Source: Neisseria perflava
Lineage (GTDB): Bacteria; Pseudomonadota; Gammaproteobacteria; Burkholderiales; Neisseriaceae
Length of the DNA stretch: 64,000 bases
Assembly: GCF_002863305.2 (NCBI RefSeq)
Contig: NZ_CP136962.1
Coordinates: 1,426,001-1,490,000, forward strand
Direction of reading: 5' to 3'
Part shown: in pieces, positions 35,428 to 44,801 of the stretch
Position numbering within the stretch: position 1 is the stretch's first letter
How the letters are laid out: every line of letters starts with the position of its first letter
Program-made: the position numbers and the translations under genes
Notes under the pieces: generated by a model
Databases searched by the model: none
Seen by the model: only the letters and a program-made list of their open reading frames with translations
Told to the model about the DNA's origin: nothing

Positions 35428-36498
35428 TTATCTTTTTTCCTGACGACGTATCAGATACACCGCCAACAGTGCAAACAAAACCGTCGGCAATGCGCCTGCC
35501 AAAAACGGCGGCACGCCGTACAACTGGCTGGTAAAGCCGAAGAGCCGTCCGGCAAAGTGGAACAGCAAACCGAGACAGATACCGCCAAAAAGTTTCAAGC
35601 CCATATTGCCGTGGCGCGTCGTTTGCGGCGTAAAGGCGAAGGCAACAAGCGCCATCACCCATGCGGCAACGGGATACACCAGCTTGCGCCACCATGCGAT
35701 GGCATAGACTTGGGTATTTTGGTTATTTTTTTCCAGATGGTCGATGTAGGTGGTCAATTCGCCGACAGACATTTGGTCGGGCTTGACGAGCAATACATCC
35801 ATCAGGTTGCGTTTGACGGAAATCGGCCAGTTTTCTTCAGTGGCAGTAGAAACTTCGACTTTATCTTCGCCCAATATGCTGCGGCGGATATTTTTCAGCT
35901 GCCAGCTGCCGTCAGGATTCAAAACGGCCGATTCGGCTTCCGCCGCTTGGGTCAGTTCGTTTTTATCGTTGCGCTGCCAAATTTTGATGCCCAAAAGCGT
36001 ATGGTCGGGCAACATTTCGCGCACGTTGATGATGCTGTTTTTTTCTTTCAACCAAAGGCCGGTATTGCCGGTACTGATTTTGCCGTTGATGGCGGCGGCT
36101 TTGATGTTTTCGGCTTTTTGACTCAGCGTGGGAGCAACCCATTCGCCAAGAGCGACGGTGGCAATGGCGAAAATCAAACCGAACTGCGACAGAATCAACA
36201 GCAGCTTTTTGGTGCTCATGCCGCTGGCTTTGATAACGGTCAGCTCGCTGCCGGAAGCCAGTTGGCTGAGGGAAATCAGACCGCCGATCAAAACGGCAAG
36301 CGGCATCAGTTCATATGCGCGCGCAGGCATCTGCATGAAAACATACTGCCCCAATTTTGCGCCGTTATAGCTGCCTTTTCCAAGATCGCCGACTTCGTTG
36401 ATGATTTCAAAAAAGCTGTACAAAGCGAGGAAGGCTAGGAGGGCGTAAACTGCCATAACCGCCATTTGACGGATGATGTAACGTGAAATCAGGTTCAT
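35428..36498 (-). CDS. lptG: LPS export ABC transporter permease LptG
   Basis: Inner-membrane permease of the LptB2FG complex that extracts lipooligosaccharide and feeds the Lpt bridge. The 356-residue protein starts MNLISRYIIRQMAVMAVYAL. It has LMPLAVLIGGLISLSQLASGSEL and IKASGMSTKKLL (the coupling-helix region), a periplasmic beta-jellyroll (about 100-260) and three C-terminal helices. A longer frame runs on through lptF but has no support. The ATG overlaps the lptF stop as ATGA, showing translational coupling. Confidence 0.94.
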   Translation of the reverse strand: MNLISRYIIRQMAVMAVYALLAFLALYSFFEIINEVGDLGKGSYNGAKLGQYVFMQMPARAYELMPLAVLIGGLISLSQLASGSELTVIKASGMSTKKLLLILSQFGLIFAIATVALGEWVAPTLSQKAENIKAAAINGKISTGNTGLWLKEKNSIINVREMLPDHTLLGIKIWQRNDKNELTQAAEAESAVLNPDGSWQLKNIRRSILGEDKVEVSTATEENWPISVKRNLMDVLLVKPDQMSVGELTTYIDHLEKNNQNTQVYAIAWWRKLVYPVAAWVMALVAFAFTPQTTRHGNMGLKLFGGICLGLLFHFAGRLFGFTSQLYGVPPFLAGALPTVLFALLAVYLIRRQEKR

Positions 36499-37610
36499 TT
36501 TCCGCCTTTCAATGTCAGACTTTTGGCAACCGCCTGCCAAAAGGGTTGGCTGGGCATACTGCGCACGCGCAGCAGGACGACGGCAATCACAAACATGATG
36601 ATGTGCATAGGCAGCAGTCCGAGCCAAAAATGGATTTTGCCGTCTTCCACAGCATTGCGCAGAAAGGTCAGCCCGTTTTGGTAAACCAAAAACAAACCGA
36701 TGGCAATCAAGATGTTGTAGGTGTGGCCACTGCGCGGATTGAAATAAGAAAGCGGCACGGCAAGCAGACAAAGCAACAAAACGCTGACGGTCAAGGAAAT
36801 ACGCCACATCAATTCCGCTTGGTGTTGGGGATTGCTGCTGCCAATCAGTTGGGCGGTCGGAATGGTACGGCGGTGTGAAACAGGGTCGATGAGTTTGGGC
36901 GTGGTGCTGATAATCAGGCTGAGGTGTTGGAAAGAAACGCGGTTGTAATCGGCTTTGCCGGGCGTACCGCTGTAACGGTAGCCGTCGCGCAATTCAAGCG
37001 TACGTTTGTTGTCGGTCAGCGAAAAATTGCCCTCTTTGGCAAAAACGATGTTGTCGTTGCCGTTTTTGTCCTGCTCGCGCAGGAACAGGTTTTTCATGAT
37101 GCCGGATTCAGTATCGAAGGTTTCGACAAAATAAACCCTGCCGTTGCGCTTACCCAAGCTATTGAACTCGCCGGCTTCCACCAAAGACAATTCCTGCTTC
37201 TGCTTCAAGATTTCGGCATATTCGCGGCTGCGCAACTCTGCCCACGGCATCACCCAAAGCTGCATGACGGCAATCAGGATGGCAAACGGCACGGCAAACT
37301 GCATGACCGGGCGTATCCATTGTTTCAATGCCAATCCACAGGAGAGCCAAACCGACATCTCGCTGTCGCGCCAGTAGCGGGTCAATACAGACAACGTGCT
37401 GATAAATGCGGTCAACACCAGCAAAAGCGGGGTCATGCCGATTACCCAAAAGCCGACTAAGGCCAACACAGCATCGATGGCGACACGCCCGTCGGCTGCA
37501 CGGCCAAGCAGGTTGATGGCCTGCGTGGACACCAATACCGCCAAGAGGACGACAAAGATGCCGATGGCGGTAAAGGAAAGTTCTTTAATAAAGTTTCTTT
37601 GGTAAATCAT
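36495..37610 (-). CDS. lptF: LPS export ABC transporter permease LptF
   Basis: Partner permease of LptG. The 371-residue protein starts MIYQRNFIKELSFTAIG. It has LLVLTAFISTLSVLTRYWRDSEM, a periplasmic domain (about 125-265) and C-terminal helices including VPLSYFNPRSGHTYNI, the characteristic LptF loop. lptF-lptG form a two-gene unit that ends at a DUS hairpin and is divergent from pepA. Confidence 0.94.
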   Translation of the reverse strand: MIYQRNFIKELSFTAIGIFVVLLAVLVSTQAINLLGRAADGRVAIDAVLALVGFWVIGMTPLLLVLTAFISTLSVLTRYWRDSEMSVWLSCGLALKQWIRPVMQFAVPFAILIAVMQLWVMPWAELRSREYAEILKQKQELSLVEAGEFNSLGKRNGRVYFVETFDTESGIMKNLFLREQDKNGNDNIVFAKEGNFSLTDNKRTLELRDGYRYSGTPGKADYNRVSFQHLSLIISTTPKLIDPVSHRRTIPTAQLIGSSNPQHQAELMWRISLTVSVLLLCLLAVPLSYFNPRSGHTYNILIAIGLFLVYQNGLTFLRNAVEDGKIHFWLGLLPMHIIMFVIAVVLLRVRSMPSQPFWQAVAKSLTLKGGK

Positions 37611-37768
37611 AAGATTGAGCGTGGTATACGGTTTATGGGAAACCTATATTTATTAATAAGGCTTCAGACGGCATGACACAAATGGAGTACAATGATTTTC
37701 ATCTGTTCGGACAGCTGGTCAACAGGCCGTCTGAACAACCGACAATCGTTCCAATCAGGAGAATAAAC

Positions 37769-39178
37769 GTGAAATTTAGCACAAAAGCCGAAACTTTGCA
37801 GGCTCAACAGGCAGGTGCGCAATTATTTGTCTGCGCCGAAGCATCTCAACTGAGCAACCCGACTGCCCTCGCCCTCTTCGCTTCCCTTGAAGAAGGTCAA
37901 AATTTCGCCGACACCAAAATCCCGACGGACAACGGTTTGCAAGCCATTGCCGTCGCCCGCCTCGCTAAAACCGACCGCGCCGCATTGAACAAAGCCGCAG
38001 CCGAAGCCGCCAAATGGGCGCAAAATCAAGAAACGGTCAATGTGGACGTTCACGCTTTCGATGAAGCGCAAGCAGCAGCCATTGTCGAAGCGTTTGCGAT
38101 TGCGTTCGGCAATACCGCCTACCGTTTCGACCGCTACAAAAAAGAAGCCAAACCTGCCAAATTTGCAGAAGCCGTGTTCCACAGCGCACACGAGACCGCC
38201 GTCAAAGAAGCCCTGCGCGTTGCCGAAGCGCAAGTTTACGGACAAAGCCTCTGCCGCGACTTGGGCAATGCCGCGCCCAACGAATGCACGCCTGAATTCC
38301 TCGCGCGTACCGCCAAAGCCGAAGCCGAAAAATTGGGCGCACACGCTAAAATCATTGAAAAAGACTACATCAAAGAAAACATGGGTTCGTTTTGGTCTGT
38401 CGCCAAAGGCAGCGTCGAAGACCCATATTTGGTCGAATTGAGCTATTTCGGTGCGGCCGATAAAGAAGCCGCGCCTGTGGTATTGGTCGGCAAAGGCATT
38501 ACCTTCGACACCGGCGGCATTTCCCTCAAACCCGGCCTGAACATGGACGAAATGAAGTTCGACATGTGCGGCGCGGCAACCGTCATCAGCACCTTCTGCG
38601 CCGCCGTCAAACTGCAACTGCCGATCAACCTGATTGCCATCGTCGCCACTTGTGAAAACATGCCTTCCGGCGCGGCCAACAAACCGGGCGACGTCGTGAA
38701 AAGCATGAAAGGCTTGACCATCGAAGTATTAAACACCGATGCTGAAGGCCGTCTGATTTTGTGTGACGCGCTCACTTACGCCGAACAATTCAAACCTAAA
38801 GCCGTTATCGACGTCGCCACCCTGACCGGCGCGTGCATCATCGCCTTGGGTCATGACGTCAGCGGCGTGATGGGCAACAATCAAGATTTGGTCGACAGCC
38901 TGCTGGCCGCTTCCCGCAACGTGGACGATAAAGCATGGCAACTGCCGCTCTTTGAAACCTACAAAGACCAACTCAAATCCAACTTTGCCGACATTCCAAA
39001 CATCGGCACGCCGGGTGCAGGCACGATTACCGCCGCAACATTCCTGTCTTACTTCACCGAAGACTATCCATGGGCACACCTCGACATCGCAGGTACCGCA
39101 TGGAAATCCGGCGGTGAAAAAGGCGCGACCGGCCGCCCTGTTCCTTTATTGTTGAACTATCTGCGCAATGTGAAATAA
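37769..39178 (+). CDS. pepA: Leucyl aminopeptidase
   Basis: Cytosolic M17 metallo-aminopeptidase removing N-terminal residues from peptides. The 469-residue protein has the C-terminal catalytic domain with [17 protein letters not shown] (metal-binding lysine and aspartate), [13 protein letters not shown] and the signature [11 protein letters not shown] chose the GTG at 37769: AGGAG lies 7 bases upstream, and the longer in-frame reading starts in the promoter region and contains a DUS. The gap to lptF is about 160 bases. Confidence 0.93.
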   Translation: MKFSTKAETLQAQQAGAQLFVCAEASQLSNPTALALFASLEEGQNFADTKIPTDNGLQAIAVARLAKTDRAALNKAAAEAAKWAQNQETVNVDVHAFDEAQAAAIVEAFAIAFGNTAYRFDRYKKEAKPAKFAEAVFHSAHETAVKEALRVAEAQVYGQSLCRDLGNAAPNECTPEFLARTAKAEAEKLGAHAKIIEKDYIKENMGSFWSVAKGSVEDPYLVELSYFGAADKEAAPVVLVGKGITFDTGGISLKPGLNMDEMKFDMCGAATVISTFCAAVKLQLPINLIAIVATCENMPSGAANKPGDVVKSMKGLTIEVLNTDAEGRLILCDALTYAEQFKPKAVIDVATLTGACIIALGHDVSGVMGNNQDLVDSLLAASRNVDDKAWQLPLFETYKDQLKSNFADIPNIGTPGAGTITAATFLSYFTEDYPWAHLDIAGTAWKSGGEKGATGRPVPLLLNYLRNVK

Positions 39179-39278
39179 ATCTTGGGGGAAGCCTGCGGGG
39201 TTACACATTTCAACCCCGCAGGCCGTCTGAAAACGGAATCGGCATTATCTGACTCAACCTGACAAACGGAGAACCACC

Positions 39279-39761
39279 ATGAAACCACTATTTGCCGCAT
39301 TATCTGTCGCCCTTCTGCTCGGCATATCCATAAGCGCTCAAGCTGCCGAACAAACCACCCCCACCGACCGCAGCATCCAAGTGTACAAAAAAGCCGACTT
39401 AGCAGAATGGAACCGCGAAAACGCAGCCGGAGGTCAAGGCCCATTGCTCGGCAGCTTTGCCTTCACTCGCCATCAAACCGCCGACCAAGACGCATTCAAA
39501 GAAATCGGCTGGCTCACACTACCACCGGGTGCCTCCATCGGCCAACACAAACATACCGGCAATGAAGACGTTTACATCATCGTATCCGGCAAAGGCCTAT
39601 TTACCGATAGCGAAGGCAAACAAACCGAAGTCGGTGCCGGCGACATTACCATCGCCCGCCCTGGACAGTCCCACGCACTCAAAAATATCGGCAAAAAACC
39701 TTTGGTATTCCTTGATCTGATTGCAGAGACCACTGGCGCTAAAGCCGCCGAAACCAAGTAA
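39279..39761 (+). CDS. Periplasmic cupin-domain protein
   Basis: 160 residues. A signal peptide (MKPLFAALSVALLLGISISA, cleavage likely at QAA-EQ) precedes a single cupin domain. IGQHKHTGNEDVYIIVSGKG and the second motif PGQSHALKNIG provide the histidines and glutamate for a metal site. Small cupins may be enzymes or sensors, and nothing narrows this one. ACGGAG precedes the ATG. It lies between pepA and znuD, whose zinc link may be coincidental. Confidence 0.8.
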   Translation: MKPLFAALSVALLLGISISAQAAEQTTPTDRSIQVYKKADLAEWNRENAAGGQGPLLGSFAFTRHQTADQDAFKEIGWLTLPPGASIGQHKHTGNEDVYIIVSGKGLFTDSEGKQTEVGAGDITIARPGQSHALKNIGKKPLVFLDLIAETTGAKAAETK

Positions 39762-39861
39762 TGCTTTCAATGAAAGCAAACAATCTGCCATGACTTTCTG
39801 CCTTACCCAAACCAGGCTGCAGAGAGATTGTTCCGTTTTCATTTAAACCTACATACAAGCT

Positions 39862-39903
39862 AAAGGCCGTCTGAAAACCACGCTTCGTTTTCAGACGGCC
39901 TTT
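39862..39903 (+). terminator. DUS-pair terminator after the cupin gene
   Basis: A 17-base-pair stem of inverted DUS copies is followed by T6. Confidence 0.85.
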
Positions 39904-39936
39904 TTTCTCAAAAATCTTATCATATAAATGACGCAA

Positions 39937-39951
39937 TGTTATATAATAACA
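39937..39951 (+). promoter_or_regulatory. Zur box in the znuD promoter
   Basis: TGTTATATAATAACA is a perfect 15-base palindrome of the form reported for neisserial Zur sites (TGTTAT, three bases, ATAACA). The -10 hexamer TATAAT at 39942-39947 lies inside it, so bound Zur would block RNA polymerase directly. The znuD start is 29 bases downstream. Confidence 0.85.
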
Positions 39952-39979
39952 TCCTTTCGAAATATGATGAGAAACTAAA

Positions 39980-42268
39980 ATGACACAAACTACACTCAAA
40001 CCCATTGTTTTATCTATTCTTTTAATCAGCACCCCCATCCTCTCCCAAGCGCATGAAACCGAGCAGTCGGTTGACTTGGAAGAGGTTACCGTCGTCGGCA
40101 AAAGCCGTCCGCGCGCCACTTCGGGGCTGTTGCACACTTCGACCGCCTCCGACAAAATCATCTCCGGCGATACCTTGCGCCAAAAAGCCGTCAACTTGGG
40201 CGATGCTTTAGACGGCGTACCGGGCATTCATGCCTCGCAATACGGCGGCGGCGCATCCGCTCCCGTTATTCGCGGTCAAACAGGCAGACGAATTAAAGTG
40301 TTGAACCATCACGGCGAAACGGGCGACATGGCGGATTTCTCGCCCGACCATGCCCTGATGGTGGACAGCGCCTTGTCGCAACAGGTCGAAATCCTGCGCG
40401 GCCCGGTTACGCTTTTGTACAGCTCGGGCAATGTGGCCGGTTTGGTCGATGTTGCCGATGGCAAAATCCCCGAAAAAATGCCTGAAAACGGCGTATCGGG
40501 CGAAGCCGGATTGCGTTTGAGTAGCGGCAATTTGGAAAAACTGACATCTGCAGGCATCAATATCGGTTTGGGCAACAACTTCGTGCTGCATACCGAAGGC
40601 TTGTACCGCAAATCGGGCGATTACGCCGTACCGCGCTATCAAAAAGAAGAAGGCCGTCTGAAACGACTACCCGACAGCCATGCCGATTCAAAAACCGGCA
40701 GCATCGGCCTGTCTTGGGTTGGGGATAAAGGTTTCCTCGGCGTGGCGTACAGCGACCGTCGCGACCGCTACGGCCTGCCTGCCCACAGCCATCTCTACGA
40801 CGACTGCCACGCCGACATCATCTGGCAAAAGAGCTTGATTAACAAACGCTATTTGCAGCTTTATCCGCACCTATTGACCGAAGAAGACGTCGATTACGAC
40901 AATCCGGGCTTGAGCTGCGGCTTTCACGACGACGATGATGCACACGCCCATGCCCACAACGGCAAACCTTGGATAGACCTGCGCAACAAACGCTACGAAC
41001 TCCGCGCCGAATGGAAGCAACCGTTCCCCGGTTTTGAAGCCCTGCGCGTACACCTGAACCGCAATGACTACCACCACGACGAAAAAGCAGGCGATGCAGT
41101 AGAAAACTTCTTCAACAATAAAACACACAACGCCCGTATCGAGTTGCGCCACCAACCCATAGGCCGTCTGAAAGGCAGCTGGGGCGTGCAATATTTGGGA
41201 CAAAAATCCAGCGCGCTTTCTGCCATTCCAGAAACCGTCCAACAACCGATGTTGATTGACAACAATGTGCGCCATTACAGCTTTTTCGGTGTAGAACAGG
41301 CAAACTGGGACAATTTCACGCTAGAAGGTGGCGTACGCGTGGAAAAACAAAAAGCCTCCATTCAGTACGACAAAGCATTGATTGATCGAGAAAACTACTA
41401 CAACCAACCCCTGCCCGACCTCGGCGCGCACCGCCAAACCGCCCGCTCGTTCGCACTTTCGGGCAACTGGTATTTCACGCCACAACACAAACTCAGCCTG
41501 ACCGCCTCCCATCAGGAACGCCTGCCGTCAACGCAAGAGCTGTACGCACACGGCAAACACGTCGCCACCAACACTTTTGAAGTCGGCAACAAACACCTCA
41601 ACAAAGAGCGTTCCAACAATATCGAACTCGCGCTGGGCTATGAAGGCGACCGCTGGCAATACAATCTGGCACTCTATCGCAACCGCTTCGGCAACTACAT
41701 TTACGCCCAAACCTTAAACGACGGACGCGGCCCCAAATCCATCGAAGACGACAGCGAAATGAAGCTCGTGCGCTACAACCAATCCGGCGCCGACTTCTAC
41801 GGTGCAGAAGGCGAAATCTACTTCAAACCGACACCGCGCTACCGCATCGGCGTTTCCGGCGACTATGTACGAGGCCGTCTGAAAAACCTGCCGTCCCTAC
41901 CCGGTAGGGAAGATGCCTACGGCAACCGTCCTTTCATTGCACAGGACGACCAAAACGCACCCCGCGTTCCGGCTGCGCGCCTCGGCTTCCACCTGAAAGC
42001 CTCGCTGACCGACCGTATCGATGCCAATTTGGACTACTACCGCGTGTTCGCCCAAAACAAACTCGCCCGCTACGAAACGCGCACGCCCGGACACCATATG
42101 CTCAACCTCGGCGCAAACTACCGCCGCAATACGCGCTATGGCGAGTGGAATTGGTACGTCAAAGCCGACAACCTGCTCAACCAATCCGTTTACGCCCACA
42201 GCAGCTTCCTCTCCGATACGCCGCAAATGGGCCGCAGCTTTACCGGCGGCGTTAACGTGAAGTTTTAA
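39980..42268 (+). CDS. znuD: TonB-dependent zinc receptor ZnuD
   Basis: Outer-membrane receptor importing zinc (and in some reports heme) with TonB energy. The 762-residue protein has a signal peptide (about 1-24, ending LSQA), the TonB box region VDLEEVTVVGKSRP, a plug domain (to about 160) with ADFSPDHALMVD, and a 22-strand barrel ending in phenylalanine (VNVKF). The His/Asp-rich loop HDDDDAHAHAHNG near residue 316, and the cysteine pair around it (DDCHAD and LSCGFH), match the zinc-capturing loop of meningococcal ZnuD. Expression under zinc limitation is predicted from the Zur box upstream. An internal DUS lies near 41872. Confidence 0.95.
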   Translation: MTQTTLKPIVLSILLISTPILSQAHETEQSVDLEEVTVVGKSRPRATSGLLHTSTASDKIISGDTLRQKAVNLGDALDGVPGIHASQYGGGASAPVIRGQTGRRIKVLNHHGETGDMADFSPDHALMVDSALSQQVEILRGPVTLLYSSGNVAGLVDVADGKIPEKMPENGVSGEAGLRLSSGNLEKLTSAGINIGLGNNFVLHTEGLYRKSGDYAVPRYQKEEGRLKRLPDSHADSKTGSIGLSWVGDKGFLGVAYSDRRDRYGLPAHSHLYDDCHADIIWQKSLINKRYLQLYPHLLTEEDVDYDNPGLSCGFHDDDDAHAHAHNGKPWIDLRNKRYELRAEWKQPFPGFEALRVHLNRNDYHHDEKAGDAVENFFNNKTHNARIELRHQPIGRLKGSWGVQYLGQKSSALSAIPETVQQPMLIDNNVRHYSFFGVEQANWDNFTLEGGVRVEKQKASIQYDKALIDRENYYNQPLPDLGAHRQTARSFALSGNWYFTPQHKLSLTASHQERLPSTQELYAHGKHVATNTFEVGNKHLNKERSNNIELALGYEGDRWQYNLALYRNRFGNYIYAQTLNDGRGPKSIEDDSEMKLVRYNQSGADFYGAEGEIYFKPTPRYRIGVSGDYVRGRLKNLPSLPGREDAYGNRPFIAQDDQNAPRVPAARLGFHLKASLTDRIDANLDYYRVFAQNKLARYETRTPGHHMLNLGANYRRNTRYGEWNWYVKADNLLNQSVYAHSSFLSDTPQMGRSFTGGVNVKF

Positions 42269-42285
42269 AATCGGACAGGCAAATA

Positions 42286-42321
42286 AAAAAGGTTTTCAGA
42301 CGGCCGTCTGAAAACCTTTTT
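42286..42321. terminator. Zero-loop DUS palindrome between znuD and psd
   Basis: Two DUS copies in opposite orientation share the GGCC core, giving a continuous 36-base palindrome with A5 and T5 ends. It lies between convergent genes and may end both transcripts. Confidence 0.75.
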
Positions 42322-42352
42322 CTTGTTTTAACCAATCATTTAAAACTGACTA

Positions 42353-43186
42353 TTAATCTCTCAATACATCTTGCACAGCCGCTTGAATCTTAGCCGCCGC
42401 CGCTTCAATTTGCTGCTGTTCGGTAGATTGGCTTGCCACTGTTTCAACCGGAGCAGCTTGAGAAGCCGGAGTAGCTTGAGAAGCAGGCGCAGCTTGTGGA
42501 GCAGCGGCGGCTTTAGGCTCAGATTCAGTTTGCGGCGCAGTCAGCGGCAAACGCGCCAATACAGTGCTGACGCCGGTGACTTTATCGCCAATCGCCACTT
42601 GCGCCTGCGCATCGACAGGCAGATACATATCCACGCGCGAGCCAAAACGGATAAAGCCATAGCGTTCGCCGCGAGACAGTTTCGCACCTGCTTGGGTGTA
42701 GCACAAAATACGGCGTGCCACCAGACCGGCCACTTGAACAAAAGTAATTTCACGACCAGAAGCCGTAGTTGCCAAAACCGCATTACGTTCGTTTTCCGTG
42801 CTGGCTTTGTCCAAATCCGCATTCACGAATTTGCCTTTGTTATAGACCACTTTCGTTACCGTACAATCGGCAGGCGATTTTTGCGAATGCACGTTGAACA
42901 CGTTCATAAAAATACTGATTTTCAAAGCATCGACATCACGATACGGGTCGCGTGCGCGCTCGACCACCACGATACGGCCGTCAACAGGGCTCAACACCGC
43001 TTCAGGATTTTGCGGAATCTCACGCGCAGGGTCGCGGAAAAACTGCAGGGCAAATACGGTAAACACCCAAAACGGCAAAGACCACCAGCCGCAGCACATC
43101 GACACCAGCAGGCTCAAAGCCAAACCGCCGCCGATAATCGGCCAGCCCTCACGGGCGATAATCGGGTGGGGATACAAACGGTTCAT
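42353..43186 (-). CDS. psd: Phosphatidylserine decarboxylase proenzyme
   Basis: Inner-membrane enzyme forming phosphatidylethanolamine; it cleaves itself to create a pyruvoyl group. The 277-residue protein starts [20 protein letters not shown] with a membrane segment, then [29 protein letters not shown] and the cleavage motif in [12 protein letters not shown] (between Gly and Ser), typical of the short class. A tail of about 65 residues rich in Ala, Gln and Pro follows the domain, part of it from three 18-base tandem repeats. I chose the second of two adjacent ATGs because its spacing to AAGGA is better. Confidence 0.94.
   Translation of the reverse strand: MNRLYPHPIIAREGWPIIGGGLALSLLVSMCCGWWSLPFWVFTVFALQFFRDPAREIPQNPEAVLSPVDGRIVVVERARDPYRDVDALKISIFMNVFNVHSQKSPADCTVTKVVYNKGKFVNADLDKASTENERNAVLATTASGREITFVQVAGLVARRILCYTQAGAKLSRGERYGFIRFGSRVDMYLPVDAQAQVAIGDKVTGVSTVLARLPLTAPQTESEPKAAAAPQAAPASQATPASQAAPVETVASQSTEQQQIEAAAAKIQAAVQDVLRD
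42450..42503. repeat. Three 18-base tandem repeats in the psd tail
   Basis: Units start at 42450, 42468 and 42486 and share the core AGCTTG. On the coding strand they encode APASQA-, TPASQA- and AP-type hexapeptides. Unit length is a multiple of three, so slippage would change tail length without breaking the frame. Confidence 0.8.
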
Positions 43187-43249
43187 CATTTATCCTTCAT
43201 TTAATAATTTCAAAATTGCCGCCATTATATCTGAAACTCCAAACATTGA

Positions 43250-43274
43250 GGCCGTCTGAAATGTTCAGACGGCC
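43250..43274. terminator. DUS-pair hairpin upstream of psd
   Basis: A perfect 11-base-pair stem with a 3-base loop sits between psd and the 43412 gene. It has no T-tract on either side, so it may only be a DUS pair. Confidence 0.45.
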
Positions 43275-43411
43275 GGTGTCTTTTGTAAAAAATACTCAAC
43301 ATAGATAAAGTTTCAGTTTCGGCAACACAATGACGCAGCGTCCTCAACAAGCGGCTCACACGAGCCAACAACACGCCGCAAATATCATTTTAACCAAACC
43401 TCTGCCCTCGG

Positions 43412-43678
43412 TTATCTCGACAAACCCAGTATGATTGCCAATACCAGCCAAATCCAATGCCGACGGCGCGATGTAGAGAACAAAGAGCGTTGAGACAGCA
43501 AACGCGTTTGGCTCAACTGATACGCCACATCGGCCAACATTACCAAGCGATTAGTCTGTCGAGCATTACCTTCTTCCGCTTTACGCAGTTTCAAATTTTC
43601 TGCTTCAATCCGCAGCCGCACCAGCTTGGCTTCTAAAAGCAGCAGCTCGCGCGCTTCTTCATACTCCTGTCGCTTCAT
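43412..43678 (-). CDS. Small coiled-coil protein with C-terminal membrane helix
   Basis: 88 residues. MKRQEYEEARELLLLEAKLVR begins a charged helix (about 1-40) and WIWLVLAIILGLS ends the protein as a short membrane anchor. It overlaps the end of the YqjE-like gene by 20 bases. AAGG lies 8 bases before the ATG at 43678, and an ATG at 43687 is less well placed. By position and size it resembles the third gene (YqjK) of the E. coli yqjDEK cluster, but sequence support is weak. Confidence 0.65.
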   Translation of the reverse strand: MKRQEYEEARELLLLEAKLVRLRIEAENLKLRKAEEGNARQTNRLVMLADVAYQLSQTRLLSQRSLFSTSRRRHWIWLVLAIILGLSR

Positions 43679-44066
43679 CGTCCGCATCCTTGTCTATCTC
43701 ACCGCGCAAATACGCAATGTCCGATCGAATATCCTGCAAGGTCTCAGCCACACGGCTGCCCTGCTCCCGATAATCTGCCGATACTTTGCGGAACAATACA
43801 GCAATAATCAACAGGCTTACAAAGAAAATGCCGAAAAATACCCACAAAGCAGCCACATCCGACAGCACGCGGTTCAAGCCAAATAACAAACCGACCAAGC
43901 CCACCATCAACAGCGCGCCGGACAACACCAGCCAGATTGCTAAACGGAACACATTCTCCGCCTGACGCGTCAAATCCAAGCTCAATACCTGCAAACGCAA
44001 CAGCAGCAAATCCGCGCCCTGATTCAACAAAGCCTTGCCATGTTCAAAACGCTGGCGAATTCCCAT
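43659..44066 (-). CDS. YqjE-like / phage-holin-family membrane protein
   Basis: 135 residues. An amphipathic N-terminal helix (about 1-45) leads into two membrane helices (about 48-70 and 75-97), then a charged coiled coil (SRVAETLQDIRSDIAYLRGEI). This is the architecture of the YqjE / phage holin family 2 group. The ATG at 44066 follows AAAGGA; a longer reading is unsupported. It lies between the DUF883 gene and the small coiled-coil gene on the same strand. Confidence 0.75.
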   Translation of the reverse strand: MGIRQRFEHGKALLNQGADLLLLRLQVLSLDLTRQAENVFRLAIWLVLSGALLMVGLVGLLFGLNRVLSDVAALWVFFGIFFVSLLIIAVLFRKVSADYREQGSRVAETLQDIRSDIAYLRGEIDKDADDEATGV

Positions 44067-44100
44067 CTTAACTATCCTTTTCCCCAGGAAAAATAAGGCT

Positions 44101-44162
44101 AAGGCCGTCTGCACGGCGCAATGAAATCCATGATTTCATGTGCACGCCTGTTCAGACGGCCT
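44101..44162 (-). terminator. Long imperfect DUS hairpin between the DUF883 and YqjE-like genes
   Basis: Terminal DUS arms enclose an inner inverted repeat (ATGAAATC / GATTTCAT), giving a 62-base imperfect stem. It starts 14 bases after the DUF883 stop. Its end lacks a clear T-run, so it may be a partial terminator or a stability element. Confidence 0.55.
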
Positions 44163-44175
44163 TAACATATTCACA

Positions 44176-44610
44176 TTAACGACGGTTCAACAACACACCG
44201 ACAACCAAACCGGCCAATGCGGCAAAACCCATCGCATAATATGGTTTTTCATGCACCACTTCATCAGCGTGTTTGGCACCGCGTTTCAAACGCGCACCTG
44301 CATCGGCTTCAAATTCGGCAAAACGTTCTTTGCCTTCTTTCAAACGCTCCTGAGCCGCTTCCTCAAACTGCTCGTATTTTTCACGCGCACGCTCGGCATG
44401 ATGGCGCAGACGCTCGCCGGCCTCTTCTTCAAAACGGCTCAAACGCTCTTTGGCTACGGCCAATTTTTCTTCCAATTTGGCTCGAGCTTTGCTGCCCTCT
44501 TCCGAACCGGCTTCAACACCATTGCGGTACAATTCTTCCACATCATCCATCACTTCTCGGATGTCTTTCAGCAAAGCCTCGCGACGTGCTTCAAAATCGT
44601 GTTTTTTCAT
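44176..44610 (-). CDS. DUF883 / ElaB-YqjD family protein
   Basis: 144 residues. A long charged helix (about 1-115) with many Glu, Lys and Arg and repeated -ERL-/-KERF- patterns precedes a C-terminal membrane helix (AMGFAALAGLVVGVLLNRR). The glycine-rich C-terminal anchor is typical of the YqjD/ElaB/YgaM family, whose E. coli members tether stationary-phase ribosomes to the membrane. Two or three coil repeats make it longer than the usual ~100 residues. GGAG precedes the ATG. Confidence 0.85.
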   Translation of the reverse strand: MKKHDFEARREALLKDIREVMDDVEELYRNGVEAGSEEGSKARAKLEEKLAVAKERLSRFEEEAGERLRHHAERAREKYEQFEEAAQERLKEGKERFAEFEADAGARLKRGAKHADEVVHEKPYYAMGFAALAGLVVGVLLNRR

Positions 44611-44745
44611 GCTTTTCTCCTTGATATAGGTTGATATGGTTACAGACTGTTTATCTGTTAATAAATTATAACCGTTTATTCTAAAATAAACGTTAATTTA
44701 AATAAAATTAAGTGCTTATTATGAAAACAATCCAATGAAACTTAA

Positions 44746-44777
44746 AAAAGCCGTCTGAAAACTTCAGACGACCTTTT
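44746..44777 (-). terminator. DUS-pair terminator after sucD
   Basis: On the minus strand an inverted pair ends in T6. One arm is AGGTCGTCTGAA, the mucosa-type DUS variant. Confidence 0.8.
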
Positions 44778-44801
44778 CCATTCAGCTTAAAGACTTAAGT
44801 C

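Noticed and set aside
35428..36807. 459-residue version of LptG starting inside lptF
   Set aside because: The extra 103 residues are the out-of-frame reading of lptF; the family start MNLISRYIIRQ at 36498 with the ATGA overlap is clear.
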